From: JBJYIN01 sp046237015
GTDB lineage: Bacteria > Pseudomonadota > Gammaproteobacteria > Enterobacterales > Enterobacteriaceae
Assembly (NCBI RefSeq): GCF_046237015.1
Contig: NZ_JBJYIN010000022.1
Span: 12,746 to 76,745, forward strand
Length of the DNA: 64,000 bases
Reading direction: 5' to 3'
Made by a program: the position numbers and the translations under genes. This document shows, in pieces, positions 37,042 through 46,011 of this stretch. Below the pieces are notes generated by a model, which had not been told where the DNA came from, made no database searches, and saw nothing but the letters and a program-made list of their open reading frames with translations. How positions within the stretch are numbered: the stretch's first letter is position 1; every line of letters begins with the position of its first letter.

Positions 37042-37043
37042 AC

Positions 37044-37076
37044 ATGAAGGACGGAGCACGCCGCTCCGTCCTTCAT
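37044..37076. terminator. Long perfect hairpin between yaaA and thrC
   Basis: A 14-bp perfect stem (ATGAAGGACGGAGC / GCTCCGTCCTTCAT) with a five-base loop fills the gap between the two convergent stops. There is no T run, but the location and stability fit a shared 3' end for both mRNAs. Confidence 0.65.
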
Positions 37077-37081
37077 CGTGA

Positions 37082-38371
37082 TTACTGCGGCAACGCCATC
37101 AAAAACTGGCGCAACGCCGTAAAATCATCAGGGAAGTGATGCGATAGCAAATCCAGATCGGCACGTTTTGCCAGCGCTTCAGGCAAGTCCAGTGTCTTGC
37201 CCAAAATCGCTTCCACGCTTTCTTTGAATTTTGCCGGATGCGCCGTGCCGAGGAACAAGCCAAACTCACCGGACTGGAGCTGATCGCGCAGCAATCGATA
37301 GGCAATAGCGGCATGCGGCTCAGAGACATAACCCAACGCATCCAGTTCATGCATGGTTTCTTTGGTCGTATCATCACTTACCGCGCCAAAGCCCAGCGTT
37401 TTCAACTGCCAGTTTTTACGGCGGAACAACTCTTCCACACGCGGCCAGTTGTTCGGCTGACTGACGTCCATCGCGTTGGATAACGTTGCCACCGTTTTAT
37501 TGGGTTCCCAATTTCCGCTGCTCAGGAAGCGCGGTACGGTGTCATTGGCGTTAGTCGCCGCAATGAAACGTTTAATCGGTAGACCGAGCGATTTCGCCAA
37601 CAAACCAGCCGTTAGATCGCCAAAATTACCACTCGGCACGGAAACTACCAGTTGGTTACGCGCTTCCTGTGGTAGTTGTGCAACCGCTTCAAAGTAGTAG
37701 CAAATTTGCGCCAGTAGGCGGCTGATGTTGATGGAGTTCGCTGAATTCAGGCCAATCGCCTTTTTCAACTCTTCATCATCAAACGCCTTTTTCACCAATG
37801 CCTGACAAGCATCGAAATCACTGTCAACGGCGATGGTATGGATGTTGCCACCCAGCGTACAGAACAGTTTTTCCTGCAACGGGCTGATCCTGCCTTGCGG
37901 ATACAGAATTACGACACGGACATTTTCCAGACCGTAGAAAGCATGCGCCACGGCAGCCCCCGTGTCGCCGGAAGTCGCCGTCAGAATGGTAATTTTCTCG
38001 TCGCCCGATACTTCCGTCAGCATTTGCGCCATAAAGCGGCCGCCGAAGTCTTTAAAGGCCAGCGTCGGGCCGTGGAACAGTTCCAGCGCGGCGATATCTT
38101 CCGCAACAGGCGCAACCGGTGCAGGAAACGCAAATGCCGCTTTTACGCGCTCGAACACGGTTTCAGCGGCGATCTCATCGCCAATATACGCAGACAGAAT
38201 GCGGCTGCTGCGGGTGACGAAATCCAGACCCAGCAGTTCGTCAATTTCAGTGCGCTCAAACTCTGGCAACTCCAGCGGGAAGAATAGCCCTTGTTGGCTA
38301 CCCAGCCCTTGCTTGATAGCCTGAGCAAAACTGACCTGCTCGTTATGATCTTTAAGGTTGTACAGTTTCAT
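37082..38371 (-). CDS. thrC: Threonine synthase, ThrC
   Basis: ThrC is the PLP enzyme that converts O-phosphohomoserine to threonine. The 429-residue protein has the PLP-lysine motif LAFKDFGGRFMAQ near residue 107, the phosphate-binding VSVPSGNFGDLTAG, and TATSGDTGAAVAHAF. The ATG lies three bases after the thrB stop. It is the last gene of thrLABC. Confidence 0.98.
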   Translation of the reverse strand: MKLYNLKDHNEQVSFAQAIKQGLGSQQGLFFPLELPEFERTEIDELLGLDFVTRSSRILSAYIGDEIAAETVFERVKAAFAFPAPVAPVAEDIAALELFHGPTLAFKDFGGRFMAQMLTEVSGDEKITILTATSGDTGAAVAHAFYGLENVRVVILYPQGRISPLQEKLFCTLGGNIHTIAVDSDFDACQALVKKAFDDEELKKAIGLNSANSINISRLLAQICYYFEAVAQLPQEARNQLVVSVPSGNFGDLTAGLLAKSLGLPIKRFIAATNANDTVPRFLSSGNWEPNKTVATLSNAMDVSQPNNWPRVEELFRRKNWQLKTLGFGAVSDDTTKETMHELDALGYVSEPHAAIAYRLLRDQLQSGEFGLFLGTAHPAKFKESVEAILGKTLDLPEALAKRADLDLLSHHFPDDFTALRQFLMALPQ

Positions 38372-38374
38372 GCG

Positions 38375-39304
38375 TTATCCCAGTTGTCGTGCGCCAGCTG
38401 TATCCAGACGGCAAATATGAACAAAACCTTCATCATTCTGCAAATAATTATCCCGCAGCCAATCAGCTAAACGCTCAGCGCTCGCCATATTATTGCAAAC
38501 GGAAAAGAGTGTTGGGCCAGAGCCGGAAATACCGCAGGCCAGCGCACCGATATCCTCCGCCGCTTGACGAGCGTCGGCAAAACCGGGCAGCAGTTTAGTA
38601 CGATAAGGTTCTGCTATAACATCTTTCATCAATTTGGCCGCCAGCGATGCTTGTCCGGTATGACAAGCGTGGATAAACCCCGCCAGATATCGACCATGGC
38701 TGACACAATCCTGCCGACGATACTGCGCAGGTAAGATTGCTCGCGCTTCAGCCGTTGAAACTTTTATCCCCGGATAGGCCATAACCCATAGCCAATCGTC
38801 AAACGAGGGAACGGGCTGACTGATGATGCCCTCTTCTTCCAACATCAATTGAATACCGCCAAGAAAGCAAGGCGCAACATTATCATAATGTACGCTGCCG
38901 GAAATACGCCCCTCCAGCTCGCCCATCAGCGTCAATAAGCGGGTATCATCCAACGGTCTCCCACAAAATTCATTCATCGCCATCAACCCCGCGACGACAG
39001 AACAGGCGCTGGAACCTAACCCTGAACCAATCGGCATATTTTTTTCGAGCGTCATGGCCACCGGTATGGTTTTGCCAATTTCCTGGCAAAAGCGTTCCCA
39101 ACATTGATACACAATGTTTTCTTTCGGGTTATCAGGCAGTTTGCTGACGAAACGCCCTTCATTACGCAAGCTAAACAGATCGGCGGCTTCAACAGAAACG
39201 CAATCGCCCAACAGTGAACCGTCTACCGGCGAAACGGCCGCCCCCAGCACATCAAACCCCACGCTGACGTTACCGATCGATGCAGGTGCATACACCTTAA
39301 CCAT
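38375..39304 (-). CDS. thrB: Homoserine kinase, ThrB
   Basis: ThrB phosphorylates homoserine. The start at 39304 (MVKVYAPASIGNVSVGFD), with AGGAG eight bases upstream, gives 309 residues; an ATG seven codons earlier would overlap thrA. GHMP-kinase motifs: VGFDVLGAAV, the ATP loop MPIGSGLGSSACSVVAG, and GISGSGPTLFSV near the C-terminus. It lies two bases after the thrA stop. Confidence 0.98.
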   Translation of the reverse strand: MVKVYAPASIGNVSVGFDVLGAAVSPVDGSLLGDCVSVEAADLFSLRNEGRFVSKLPDNPKENIVYQCWERFCQEIGKTIPVAMTLEKNMPIGSGLGSSACSVVAGLMAMNEFCGRPLDDTRLLTLMGELEGRISGSVHYDNVAPCFLGGIQLMLEEEGIISQPVPSFDDWLWVMAYPGIKVSTAEARAILPAQYRRQDCVSHGRYLAGFIHACHTGQASLAAKLMKDVIAEPYRTKLLPGFADARQAAEDIGALACGISGSGPTLFSVCNNMASAERLADWLRDNYLQNDEGFVHICRLDTAGARQLG

Positions 39305-39306
39305 AA

Positions 39307-41766
39307 TTATGCTCCTAACTTCCATGACAAGGTGCGCAGCAGATCGGCGAACACACCAGCAGCGGTAACATCGTTACCCGCGCCATAACCGCGCAATACG
39401 AGCGGCAGTGGCTGATAATAACGGCTGTAGAATGCCAACGCATTCTCACCATCTTTGACTTTGAATAAAGGATCGTCGCCCCCGACAGCGCTGATCTGAA
39501 CTTTACAGCGCCCTTCATCAATCACACCGACATAACGTAACACTTTCCCCTCATCTCGAGCCTGTGCGAGACGGCTGGAAAACGCTTCATCCACTGAAGG
39601 TAAGCGACGCATAAAACTCTCTACATCACCTGAAGCATCAAAACTGACAGGCAGAACAGATTCGACCTCAATATCCTCCAGTTCCAATTTATAACCGGCT
39701 TCACGGGCCAGAATCAGCAGCTTGCGCGCAACATCCATCCCAGACAGATCATCACGCGGATCCGGCTCGGTATAACCTTTCTCTTTCGCTTGTGCGGTCG
39801 CTTCAGACAACGACATCCCCTCATCCAACTTACCGAAAATAAACGAGAGTGAGCCGGAGAGAATACCGGTAAAACGGATTAGTTCATCCCCGGCATTCAA
39901 CAGATTCTGAAGATTTTCAATCACAGGAAGCCCGGCACCGACGTTAGTGTCGTACAGAAAACGACGACGTGACTTCGCCGCAGCGCTACGCAACTGTTGG
40001 TAGTAATTCATGGAACCCGTATTGGCTTTCTTGTTTGGCGTCACAACATGGAAACCATCAGCCAGAAAATCAGCATACTGATCGGCAACTGCCTGACTCG
40101 AGGTGCAATCAACAATAACCGGGTTCAACAAGTGATACTCTTTTACCAAACGAATCAAACGACCCAGATTGAATGGTTCACGGGCTTTTTCCAACTCATC
40201 ACGCCAGGAGTCCATTGGAATACCATTGATATTGGTCAGTAATGCTTTGGAATTGGCAATACCGACGACTCTCAGATCGATATGCTTTCGCTTAAGCCAC
40301 GGTTGCTGACGATGAATCTGTTCCAGCAACGCACCACCAACGCCACCCACACCAATCACGAACACATCAATAACTTGCTCGGTATTAAACAGCATTTGGT
40401 GAGCGACGCGTACACCAGTTGTCGCCATATCATTACTGACAACCACCGATATAGAACGTTCGGATGAGCCCTGAGCAATGGCGACAATATTGATATTAGC
40501 GCTTGCCAATGCGGAGAACAGGCGGGCAGACAAGCCACGTAGCGTACGCATGCCATCACCCACCACAGAAATGATCGCTAGACGCTCCATCACATCCAGC
40601 GGCTCAAGCAATCCTTCTTTCAATTCCAGATAGAACTCGTCTTCCAACGTCTTTCTGGCACGCGCCAATTCATTTTGCGACACGCAGAAGCTAATACTGT
40701 ATTCAGAAGAGGATTGGGTAATCAGTACAACCGAAATCCCCGCACGGGACATCGCGGCAAAAACTCGCGCAGCCATGCCTACCATCCCTTTCATACCAGG
40801 GCCTGACACATTAAACATGGCCATGTTATTCAGGTTAGTAATGCCTTTAACCGGATATTGCGTATCAGTACTCTCCATACCAATCAACGTACCGGGGGCC
40901 TGTGGGTTTTCAGTGTTTTTGATAAGGCAGGGAATTTGGAATTGAGCGATGGGGGCGATGGTTCTGGGATGGAGGACTTTGGCTCCGAAATAGGATAATT
41001 CCATCGCCTCCTGATAGGACATCGACTTCAGTAATCGGGCGTCCGGTACCTGACGTGGATCGCAGGTATAAACCCCATCCACATCCGTCCAGATTTCACA
41101 ACAATCCGCTCGCAAACAGGCTGCCAGCACCGCAGCGGAATAATCGGAACCATTACGGCCTAATACGACCAGTTCGCCTTTATCGTTACATGCAGTGAAG
41201 CCTGCCATCAGAATCACATGATCGTTCGGGATAGCGCTTTCAGCGATACGACGCGTGGATTCTGTAATATCAACGGTAGATTCCAGATAATGCCCCTGAG
41301 CCAGCAGTTTCTCCACTGGATTGATGACGGACACCCCGTAGCCACGAGCTTGGAAGACGGCTTCCATAATAGCAATCGACAGTTTTTCGCCTCGGCAAAT
41401 AATCGCAGCGTTAACGCTATCAGGACACTGTCCCAGCAACGCAATACCGTGCAAAACCTGTTTTAGCTGAGCAAATTCTTGATCGACAAATGCTTTAAGA
41501 CGGGCCAGTTCAAAGCCAGGCTGAGATTCAGCGAGGCCTTGCAGTAAAGAGGAGAAAATAGTTTCAGCATCATTGAGATTAGGCAGTAAATCCTGTCCGG
41601 CGACCGTCTTTTCAATCATCGCAACCAGATGATTGGTAATTTTTGCCGGTGCTGACAGTACGGCGGCAACCTGTCCCTGGCGAGCATTGTTTTCAATAAT
41701 ATCGGCAACGCGCATAAAACGTTCCGCATTCGCCACTGAAGTCCCGCCAAATTTCAACACTCGCAT
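39307..41766 (-). CDS. thrA: ThrA, bifunctional aspartokinase I / homoserine dehydrogenase I
   Basis: ThrA catalyses the first and third steps of threonine synthesis and is feedback-inhibited by threonine. The 819 residues contain an aspartokinase domain (MRVLKFGGTSVANAERF, LGRNGSDYSAAVLAA) and two ACT domains at about 315-460 (SSEYSISFCV, SSERSISVVVS). The homoserine dehydrogenase domain, from about 465, has the NAD loop VIGVGGVGGALLEQI and the later GILSGSLSFIFG. Its expression is governed by the thrL attenuator directly upstream. Its length equals the E. coli enzyme. Confidence 0.98.
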   Translation of the reverse strand: MRVLKFGGTSVANAERFMRVADIIENNARQGQVAAVLSAPAKITNHLVAMIEKTVAGQDLLPNLNDAETIFSSLLQGLAESQPGFELARLKAFVDQEFAQLKQVLHGIALLGQCPDSVNAAIICRGEKLSIAIMEAVFQARGYGVSVINPVEKLLAQGHYLESTVDITESTRRIAESAIPNDHVILMAGFTACNDKGELVVLGRNGSDYSAAVLAACLRADCCEIWTDVDGVYTCDPRQVPDARLLKSMSYQEAMELSYFGAKVLHPRTIAPIAQFQIPCLIKNTENPQAPGTLIGMESTDTQYPVKGITNLNNMAMFNVSGPGMKGMVGMAARVFAAMSRAGISVVLITQSSSEYSISFCVSQNELARARKTLEDEFYLELKEGLLEPLDVMERLAIISVVGDGMRTLRGLSARLFSALASANINIVAIAQGSSERSISVVVSNDMATTGVRVAHQMLFNTEQVIDVFVIGVGGVGGALLEQIHRQQPWLKRKHIDLRVVGIANSKALLTNINGIPMDSWRDELEKAREPFNLGRLIRLVKEYHLLNPVIVDCTSSQAVADQYADFLADGFHVVTPNKKANTGSMNYYQQLRSAAAKSRRRFLYDTNVGAGLPVIENLQNLLNAGDELIRFTGILSGSLSFIFGKLDEGMSLSEATAQAKEKGYTEPDPRDDLSGMDVARKLLILAREAGYKLELEDIEVESVLPVSFDASGDVESFMRRLPSVDEAFSSRLAQARDEGKVLRYVGVIDEGRCKVQISAVGGDDPLFKVKDGENALAFYSRYYQPLPLVLRGYGAGNDVTAAGVFADLLRTLSWKLGA

Positions 41767-41794
41767 TTTTATGTTCTCTCCTGAATTCTGCCAT

Positions 41795-41829
41795 AAAAAA
41801 AAGCCCGCACTGTTTGGTGCGGGCTTTTT
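41795..41829 (-). terminator. Threonine operon attenuator terminator
   Basis: On the minus strand AAGCCCGCAC / GTGCGGGCTT pair around a short loop, followed by eight Ts, between thrL and thrA. The last codons of thrL (GGTGCGGGC) can pair with the 5' arm of this stem and so offer the alternative antiterminator. Confidence 0.93.
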
Positions 41830-41846
41830 CGGATTCGTTGTACGCG

Positions 41847-41915
41847 TCAGCCCGCACCGTTACTGGTTGTACCGGTGATGGTAATAATCGTGGTGATCAG
41901 GCTGATAGTACGCAT
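41847..41915 (-). CDS. thrL: ThrL, thr operon leader peptide
   Basis: A 22-codon leader peptide starting MRTISLITTIITITG and ending SNGAG. It contains seven threonines and five isoleucines. Ribosome stalling at these codons when charged tRNA-Thr or tRNA-Ile is scarce prevents the downstream terminator from forming, as in E. coli, whose ThrL is similar (it too ends NGAG). It is too short for automated ORF calling. A likely promoter lies upstream: a TTGACT -35 box at 41982-41987. A GCCCTA / TAGGGC inverted repeat at 41952-41968 covers the expected -10 region. Confidence 0.95.
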   Translation of the reverse strand: MRTISLITTIITITGTTSNGAG

Positions 41916-42112
41916 AGGTAAAGTCTGTCTCGATAGATTTAAAATAATGCTGCCCTATTAGTTAGGGCAATCGCCGCTTGAAGTCAATGGATTTCTTTTT
42001 TTTCATCAGTCATGTGAGTAAACGAGAAACGTGAAATCATCTGCAAGATAAGGAACGAACGACACGATTACTTGTCATAATCTTCAAACCGACATGTTTT
42101 GCTGTGAAAAAA

Positions 42113-42814
42113 TCATTTCTCATGATCTTCTTTGGATAGCACTTTCTCAACATCATGTAATAAAGTATGCAGCATTGCCGTATCCCTTTGTTCTAAACGA
42201 CCCAGCCGTTGATGAATCCAGTCTTGCAACTTTTCATCTTCGCTCACGCCCAACGTCATTAACAATCGTTCCAAACGCAATCGTAATGCAGATAACGAAC
42301 CAGTCTGAGGCTTAGCCGGATGGGCTGACGAAACCTGCATCAACTCCGACAATTGATAGCAATACACCATTACCGCCTGACCCAGATTCAGTGATGGGTA
42401 GTCCGCTTTCATCGGCACACCTGTCAAGATATCGGCTAACTCAAGTTCTTCATTCGTCAGCCCGGAATCTTCGCGTCCAAAAACCAGGGCCGCAGATCCA
42501 ATCCACTGAGAGCGTTCCTGCATGACGCCAAGCAAATCGGCAGGCGAACAATAGTAACGGAATCTGGCGCGGCTACGCGCCGTCGTGGCAATGGTAAAAT
42601 TCACATCAGCCAATGCTTCTTGTAGTGTGGTAAATGTCGTGGCCATCTCAAGGATATCGCCGGAACCATGAGCGACCCACCCCGCCGCAGGTGCCCGATG
42701 CGCCGAGCTGTTTACAATACGTAAACTGCTGAACCCCATGGTTTTCATTGCCCTTGCCGCGGCACCAACATTCTCAGCTCGTGCGGGCTCAACCAAAATA
42801 ATATGAAATTGCAT
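42113..42814 (-). CDS. yjtD: YjtD/LasT, SpoU-type RNA methyltransferase
   Basis: A predicted SAM-dependent 2'-O-ribose methyltransferase of the SPOUT (TrmH/TrmJ) family. The 233 residues show the three SpoU motifs in order: ILVEPARAENVGAAARAMKTMG, ALVFGREDSGLTNEEL and PSLNLGQAVMVYCYQL. A C-terminal helical extension (GRLEQRDTAMLHTLLHD) is as in E. coli YjtD. The RNA target of this orthologue is not established to my knowledge. It lies between the thr operon and arcA, the same neighbourhood as in E. coli. Confidence 0.92.
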   Translation of the reverse strand: MQFHIILVEPARAENVGAAARAMKTMGFSSLRIVNSSAHRAPAAGWVAHGSGDILEMATTFTTLQEALADVNFTIATTARSRARFRYYCSPADLLGVMQERSQWIGSAALVFGREDSGLTNEELELADILTGVPMKADYPSLNLGQAVMVYCYQLSELMQVSSAHPAKPQTGSLSALRLRLERLLMTLGVSEDEKLQDWIHQRLGRLEQRDTAMLHTLLHDVEKVLSKEDHEK

Positions 42815-43105
42815 AAATGCCCTCTATGACATAAAAACGTCGGACATTGATGATGTAAAAATTAACAATTACACAACAAAAATGTCGATATCATCTCGTC
42901 ACAGTGACGAAACCAAGTTTAATTGGAAAAACGGCAAACTTACCCTACGTATTTATTATAAAAATTAGATAGTTAGCCGCAACTCATTACCACCCTTTCT
43001 TCGTACGCCAGTCCAACGTATTTATTACTGTCATCAGCATTTGCTATGCTGAATCGTGCACAAAAGATGCTAAATTGTGACTTAAACTAGCAATCTTGTA
43101 AGTCT

Positions 43106-43134
43106 TTTTCACAAAATAGTTAACGTGCTACAAT
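43106..43134 (+). promoter_or_regulatory. Candidate upstream arcA promoter
   Basis: TTTTCA, 17 bases, TACAAT, nearly 490 bp before the arcA ATG. Transcripts from here would carry a leader that includes the ERIC element. The remaining sequence of 42815-43105 shows no gene. Confidence 0.45.
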
Positions 43135-43139
43135 GAAGT

Positions 43140-43153
43140 TTGATATATGTCAA
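43140..43153 (+). promoter_or_regulatory. FNR-box-like palindrome before arcA
   Basis: TTGATATATGTCAA matches the FNR consensus TTGAT-N4-ATCAA at 9 of 10 positions. E. coli arcA is activated by FNR anaerobically, so the match has a biological precedent. Confidence 0.55.
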
Positions 43154-43270
43154 CGGAACCGTAGATTTATCAGCCAGCAAAATCAGTGTTCACTGTTATG
43201 TTGCTGTTAATAAGGTTAAACTGTGCACCACTTTTTAAGCTCTGTTAAATCAGCTCCGCTGTCACCCGTA

Positions 43271-43470
43271 TATACCCTAAATAATTCAAGTTTCAGGAAG
43301 GCGGCAAGCGAAGGAATCCCGATGAGCTTACTTGAGTAAGTGATTCGGGTGACTGACAAATCTGCCAGAGGCAGGTTTGAACGCTGCTTGCAGCGGCCCT
43401 TTAGGGCGAGGCCCACGACGGGCCGAGTAGCGCAGCCAACGCACATGCAACTTGAAGTATGACGGGTATA
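43271..43470 (+). repeat. ERIC element with a 73-bp internal insertion
   Basis: The outer parts match the copy at 9321-9447 almost base for base (TATACCC ... GGGTATA). An extra 73 bp (43357-43429), made of short hairpins such as CTGCCAGAGGCAG and GGCCCACGACGGGCC, interrupts the right half. The total length is 200 bp. ERIC copies with insertions of about 70 bp are known from Yersinia. It lies in the arcA 5' region, 152 bp before the ATG. Confidence 0.88.
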
Positions 43471-43622
43471 CCGCTATTTTGGCGGGTGGAATGTGCACCA
43501 GGAATGTATTTACGTACTTTAGTCTAATGTTGGGTGAGATAACGACCTTTGCCTCATAATGATAACAGCGACTTCTGTACTCCCGATTTCTATAATTTAG
43601 TTGGCAATTTTAGGTAGCAAAC

Positions 43623-44339
43623 ATGCAGACGCCGCATATTCTTATTGTTGAAGACGAGTTGGTAACTCGTAATACCCTCAAAAGTATTTTTGAGGCCGAA
43701 GGATACATTGTTCACGAAGCCACAGACGGTGCAGAGATGCATCATATTCTGTCGGAAAATGACATCAATCTGGTCATCATGGATATCAACCTGCCGGGTA
43801 AAAATGGTTTGTTGTTGGCCCGTGAATTGCGTGAGCAAGCCAGTGTTGCATTGATGTTCCTCACCGGGCGCGACAACGAAGTCGATAAAATTCTGGGTTT
43901 GGAGATCGGTGCTGACGACTATATTACCAAGCCTTTCAATCCTCGTGAGTTAACCATTCGTGCACGCAACCTACTGTCCCGAACCATGAATTTGGGAGGC
44001 GGAACAGAAGAACGTCGTCTCGTTGAAAGTTACCGTTTCAACGGTTGGGAATTGGATATCAATAGTCGTTCGTTGATCAGCCCTGCTGGCGAACAGTACA
44101 AGCTACCGCGTAGTGAATTCCGCGCGATGCTGCATTTCTGTGAGAATCCAGGAAAAATTCAATCCCGCGCAGAGCTACTGAAGAAGATGACAGGTCGCGA
44201 GTTGAAACCTCACGATCGCACGGTTGATGTGACCATCCGCCGTATCAGGAAGCATTTCGAGTCCACGGCAGATACGCCGGAAATCATCGCCACGATCCAT
44301 GGCGAAGGTTACCGTTTCTGCGGTGATTTAGAAGACTAA
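43623..44339 (+). CDS. arcA: ArcA, aerobic respiration control response regulator
   Basis: ArcA is the OmpR-family response regulator of the ArcBA two-component system, which represses aerobic metabolism genes under low oxygen. The 238-residue protein has a receiver domain with phospho-acceptor Asp54 (NLVIMDINLPGKNG), the Asp10/11-type acidic pair in IVEDE, and switch lysine in ITKPFNPREL. The C-terminal winged helix follows (PHDRTVDVTIRRIRKHFE, IATIHGEGYRF). Its length matches E. coli. The upstream region carries an FNR-like box and an ERIC element. Confidence 0.98.
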   Translation: MQTPHILIVEDELVTRNTLKSIFEAEGYIVHEATDGAEMHHILSENDINLVIMDINLPGKNGLLLARELREQASVALMFLTGRDNEVDKILGLEIGADDYITKPFNPRELTIRARNLLSRTMNLGGGTEERRLVESYRFNGWELDINSRSLISPAGEQYKLPRSEFRAMLHFCENPGKIQSRAELLKKMTGRELKPHDRTVDVTIRRIRKHFESTADTPEIIATIHGEGYRFCGDLED

Positions 44340-44347
44340 TGCTTATC

Positions 44348-44380
44348 AAGCCGAAGTAAGAAACACTGCTTCGGCTTTTT
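44348..44380 (+). terminator. arcA terminator
   Basis: An AAGCCGAAG / CTTCGGCTT stem is followed by Ts, 9 bp after the arcA stop. Confidence 0.9.
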
Positions 44381-44432
44381 ACATTCTCATATTTATGTCA
44401 TACCGTCTGACACTGTTCAGTCACGGCGACGC

Positions 44433-44918
44433 TCAGTTCGTCGTTTTTCCCCAAGGCATCACAGGTACTGCACTTAGGGCATTTTTAGGCGATCCATCAA
44501 CCAAGCGATCTGAATAAGTAAGATAGATCAATGAATTACGTTTTTGATCGTAAAAACGTACCACCTGTAGCTTTTTGAAAACCAGCGATGTCCGCTTCTG
44601 GAAAACAACATCGCCTCGATCGCCAGCGTTCTTGATCTTGTCGGTCAACACAATAGGCCCCACTTGCTGACAAGAAATTGCCGCATCAGAAGTATCTTCT
44701 GCCAGCCCTAATCCTCCTTTGATACCGCCCGTTTTAGCCCGGCTAATGTAGCAAGTCACGTTGCTCACATCAGGATCATCAAACGCTTCTACCACTATTT
44801 TATGGTCCGGCCCCAACAATTTAAATACGGTATCGACAGATCCTATCTGCTCCGCCCGTACCGAGCTCGTTGCCGATAGCAATAACAGCCCGATACTTAT
44901 CATTAATCTTTTGTTCAT
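44433..44918 (-). CDS. creA: CreA, conserved periplasmic protein
   Basis: CreA is a small conserved protein of unknown function. The start at 44918 (MNKRLMISIG) gives 161 residues with a signal peptide of about 22 (ending SSVRA before EQIGSVDTVFKLLG). An in-frame ATG at 44942 would add eight residues; neither start has a strong ribosome site. Family-conserved blocks: FDDPDVSNVTCYISRAKTGGI, GLAEDTSDAAISCQQVGPI, RTSLVFKKLQVVRFYD. Two cysteines in these blocks could form a disulfide. It is between arcA and rob, as in E. coli. The creBCD genes do not follow. Confidence 0.93.
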   Translation of the reverse strand: MNKRLMISIGLLLLSATSSVRAEQIGSVDTVFKLLGPDHKIVVEAFDDPDVSNVTCYISRAKTGGIKGGLGLAEDTSDAAISCQQVGPIVLTDKIKNAGDRGDVVFQKRTSLVFKKLQVVRFYDQKRNSLIYLTYSDRLVDGSPKNALSAVPVMPWGKTTN

Positions 44919-45068
44919 TTTCAAGGATCTCTGATTATTCATCTAAATGACGCTCCACAATATCAGTCAGGAAGCCACAGCGGATCACACTTCCCATCAA
45001 CCACGCTATTCAAATTACCTGCTACATTTCTTCAAAAATCTTAAGCGGTGACAATGTCAAAAAATTGC

Positions 45069-45074
45069 TATGAT
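45069..45074 (+). promoter_or_regulatory. Likely -10 box of rob
   Basis: TATGAT, about 50 bp before the rob ATG. Just upstream, GCGG-N7-GTCAAA (45045-45061) resembles the MarA/SoxS/Rob box core (GCAC-N7-RYYAAA) with two mismatches; rob is repressed by these regulators in E. coli. Confidence 0.35.
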
Positions 45075-45123
45075 ACAGGATCTCAATGCGTTTAGTGCTC
45101 AGTGTGTCTCATGAGGAAGATCT

Positions 45124-46011
45124 ATGGATCAAGCCAGTATTATACGTGATCTGCTTAACTGGCTGGAAAGCCATCTCGACCAGCCTTTATCACTTGATAA
45201 TGTCGCGGCGAAAGCGGGCTATTCGAAATGGCACCTACAACGAATGTTTAAAGACGTCACGGGCCATGCCATTGGTTCCTATATTCGTGCGCGGCGCTTA
45301 ACCAAAGCAGCAGTTGCGCTTTGCCTGACCAGTCGCCCTATTCTGGATATTGCGTTGCAATACCGTTTTGACTCTCAGCAGACGTTCACCCGCGCGTTCA
45401 AAAAACAGTTTGCGCAGACACCCGCGTCCTATCGCCGTTCAGATAACTGGGATACATTTGGAATACACCCGCCTATACGGTTAGGTGAATTCACGCTACC
45501 ACAGCCTCAGTTTATCGAGTTGCCGGAGACGCCGTTACTTGGGCTCACGCAAACCTATAATTGCCCACTGGAACAGATTTGCAATTTCAGAGCGGAAATT
45601 CGTATCCATTATTGGCGCCAGTTCTTAGGGGAAACAAAAGCGGTTCCTCCCGTACTGTATGGATTACATCACTCACAGCCGAGTAAAGAAAAAGACGACG
45701 AACATGAAGTTCTCTACACCACCGCGCTGGAACCACAATACCTGCCGGATGATGTGCATACGGGAGAACCCATCACGTTGCCCGGCGGTGACTACGCCAT
45801 GTTTATTTATGAAGGGCCGCCCGATGGGTTACAGAATTTTATCATCACGCTATATGACACGTGTTTACCCAGCTTCAAACTGATCCGCCGCAAAGGGTTC
45901 GACGCCGAGCGCTTCCATCCCAAACAAAGTGAGAACGGGGAAATCCCAGCGATCATACGCTGCGAATATTTAATCCCCATCCAACATAACAATGGGGCCT
46001 TAGCGCTGTAA
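45124..46011 (+). CDS. rob: Rob, AraC-family right-origin-binding regulator
   Basis: Rob is a MarA/SoxS-like activator of stress, efflux and solvent-tolerance genes. The first about 110 residues are the double helix-turn-helix domain (LSLDNVAAKAGYSKWHLQR, then ILDIALQYRFDSQQTFTRAFKK), nearly identical to E. coli Rob. The C-terminal part, from about 120, is the GyrI-like ligand-binding domain (PPVLYGLHHSQPS, GGDYAMFIYEGPP). The 295 residues match in length. The last 12 bases overlap convergent gpmB. Confidence 0.97.
   Translation: MDQASIIRDLLNWLESHLDQPLSLDNVAAKAGYSKWHLQRMFKDVTGHAIGSYIRARRLTKAAVALCLTSRPILDIALQYRFDSQQTFTRAFKKQFAQTPASYRRSDNWDTFGIHPPIRLGEFTLPQPQFIELPETPLLGLTQTYNCPLEQICNFRAEIRIHYWRQFLGETKAVPPVLYGLHHSQPSKEKDDEHEVLYTTALEPQYLPDDVHTGEPITLPGGDYAMFIYEGPPDGLQNFIITLYDTCLPSFKLIRRKGFDAERFHPKQSENGEIPAIIRCEYLIPIQHNNGALAL

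Noticed and set aside
43216..43446. Minus-strand frame of 76 codons in the arcA upstream region
   Set aside because: It is the ERIC element and its insert read through.
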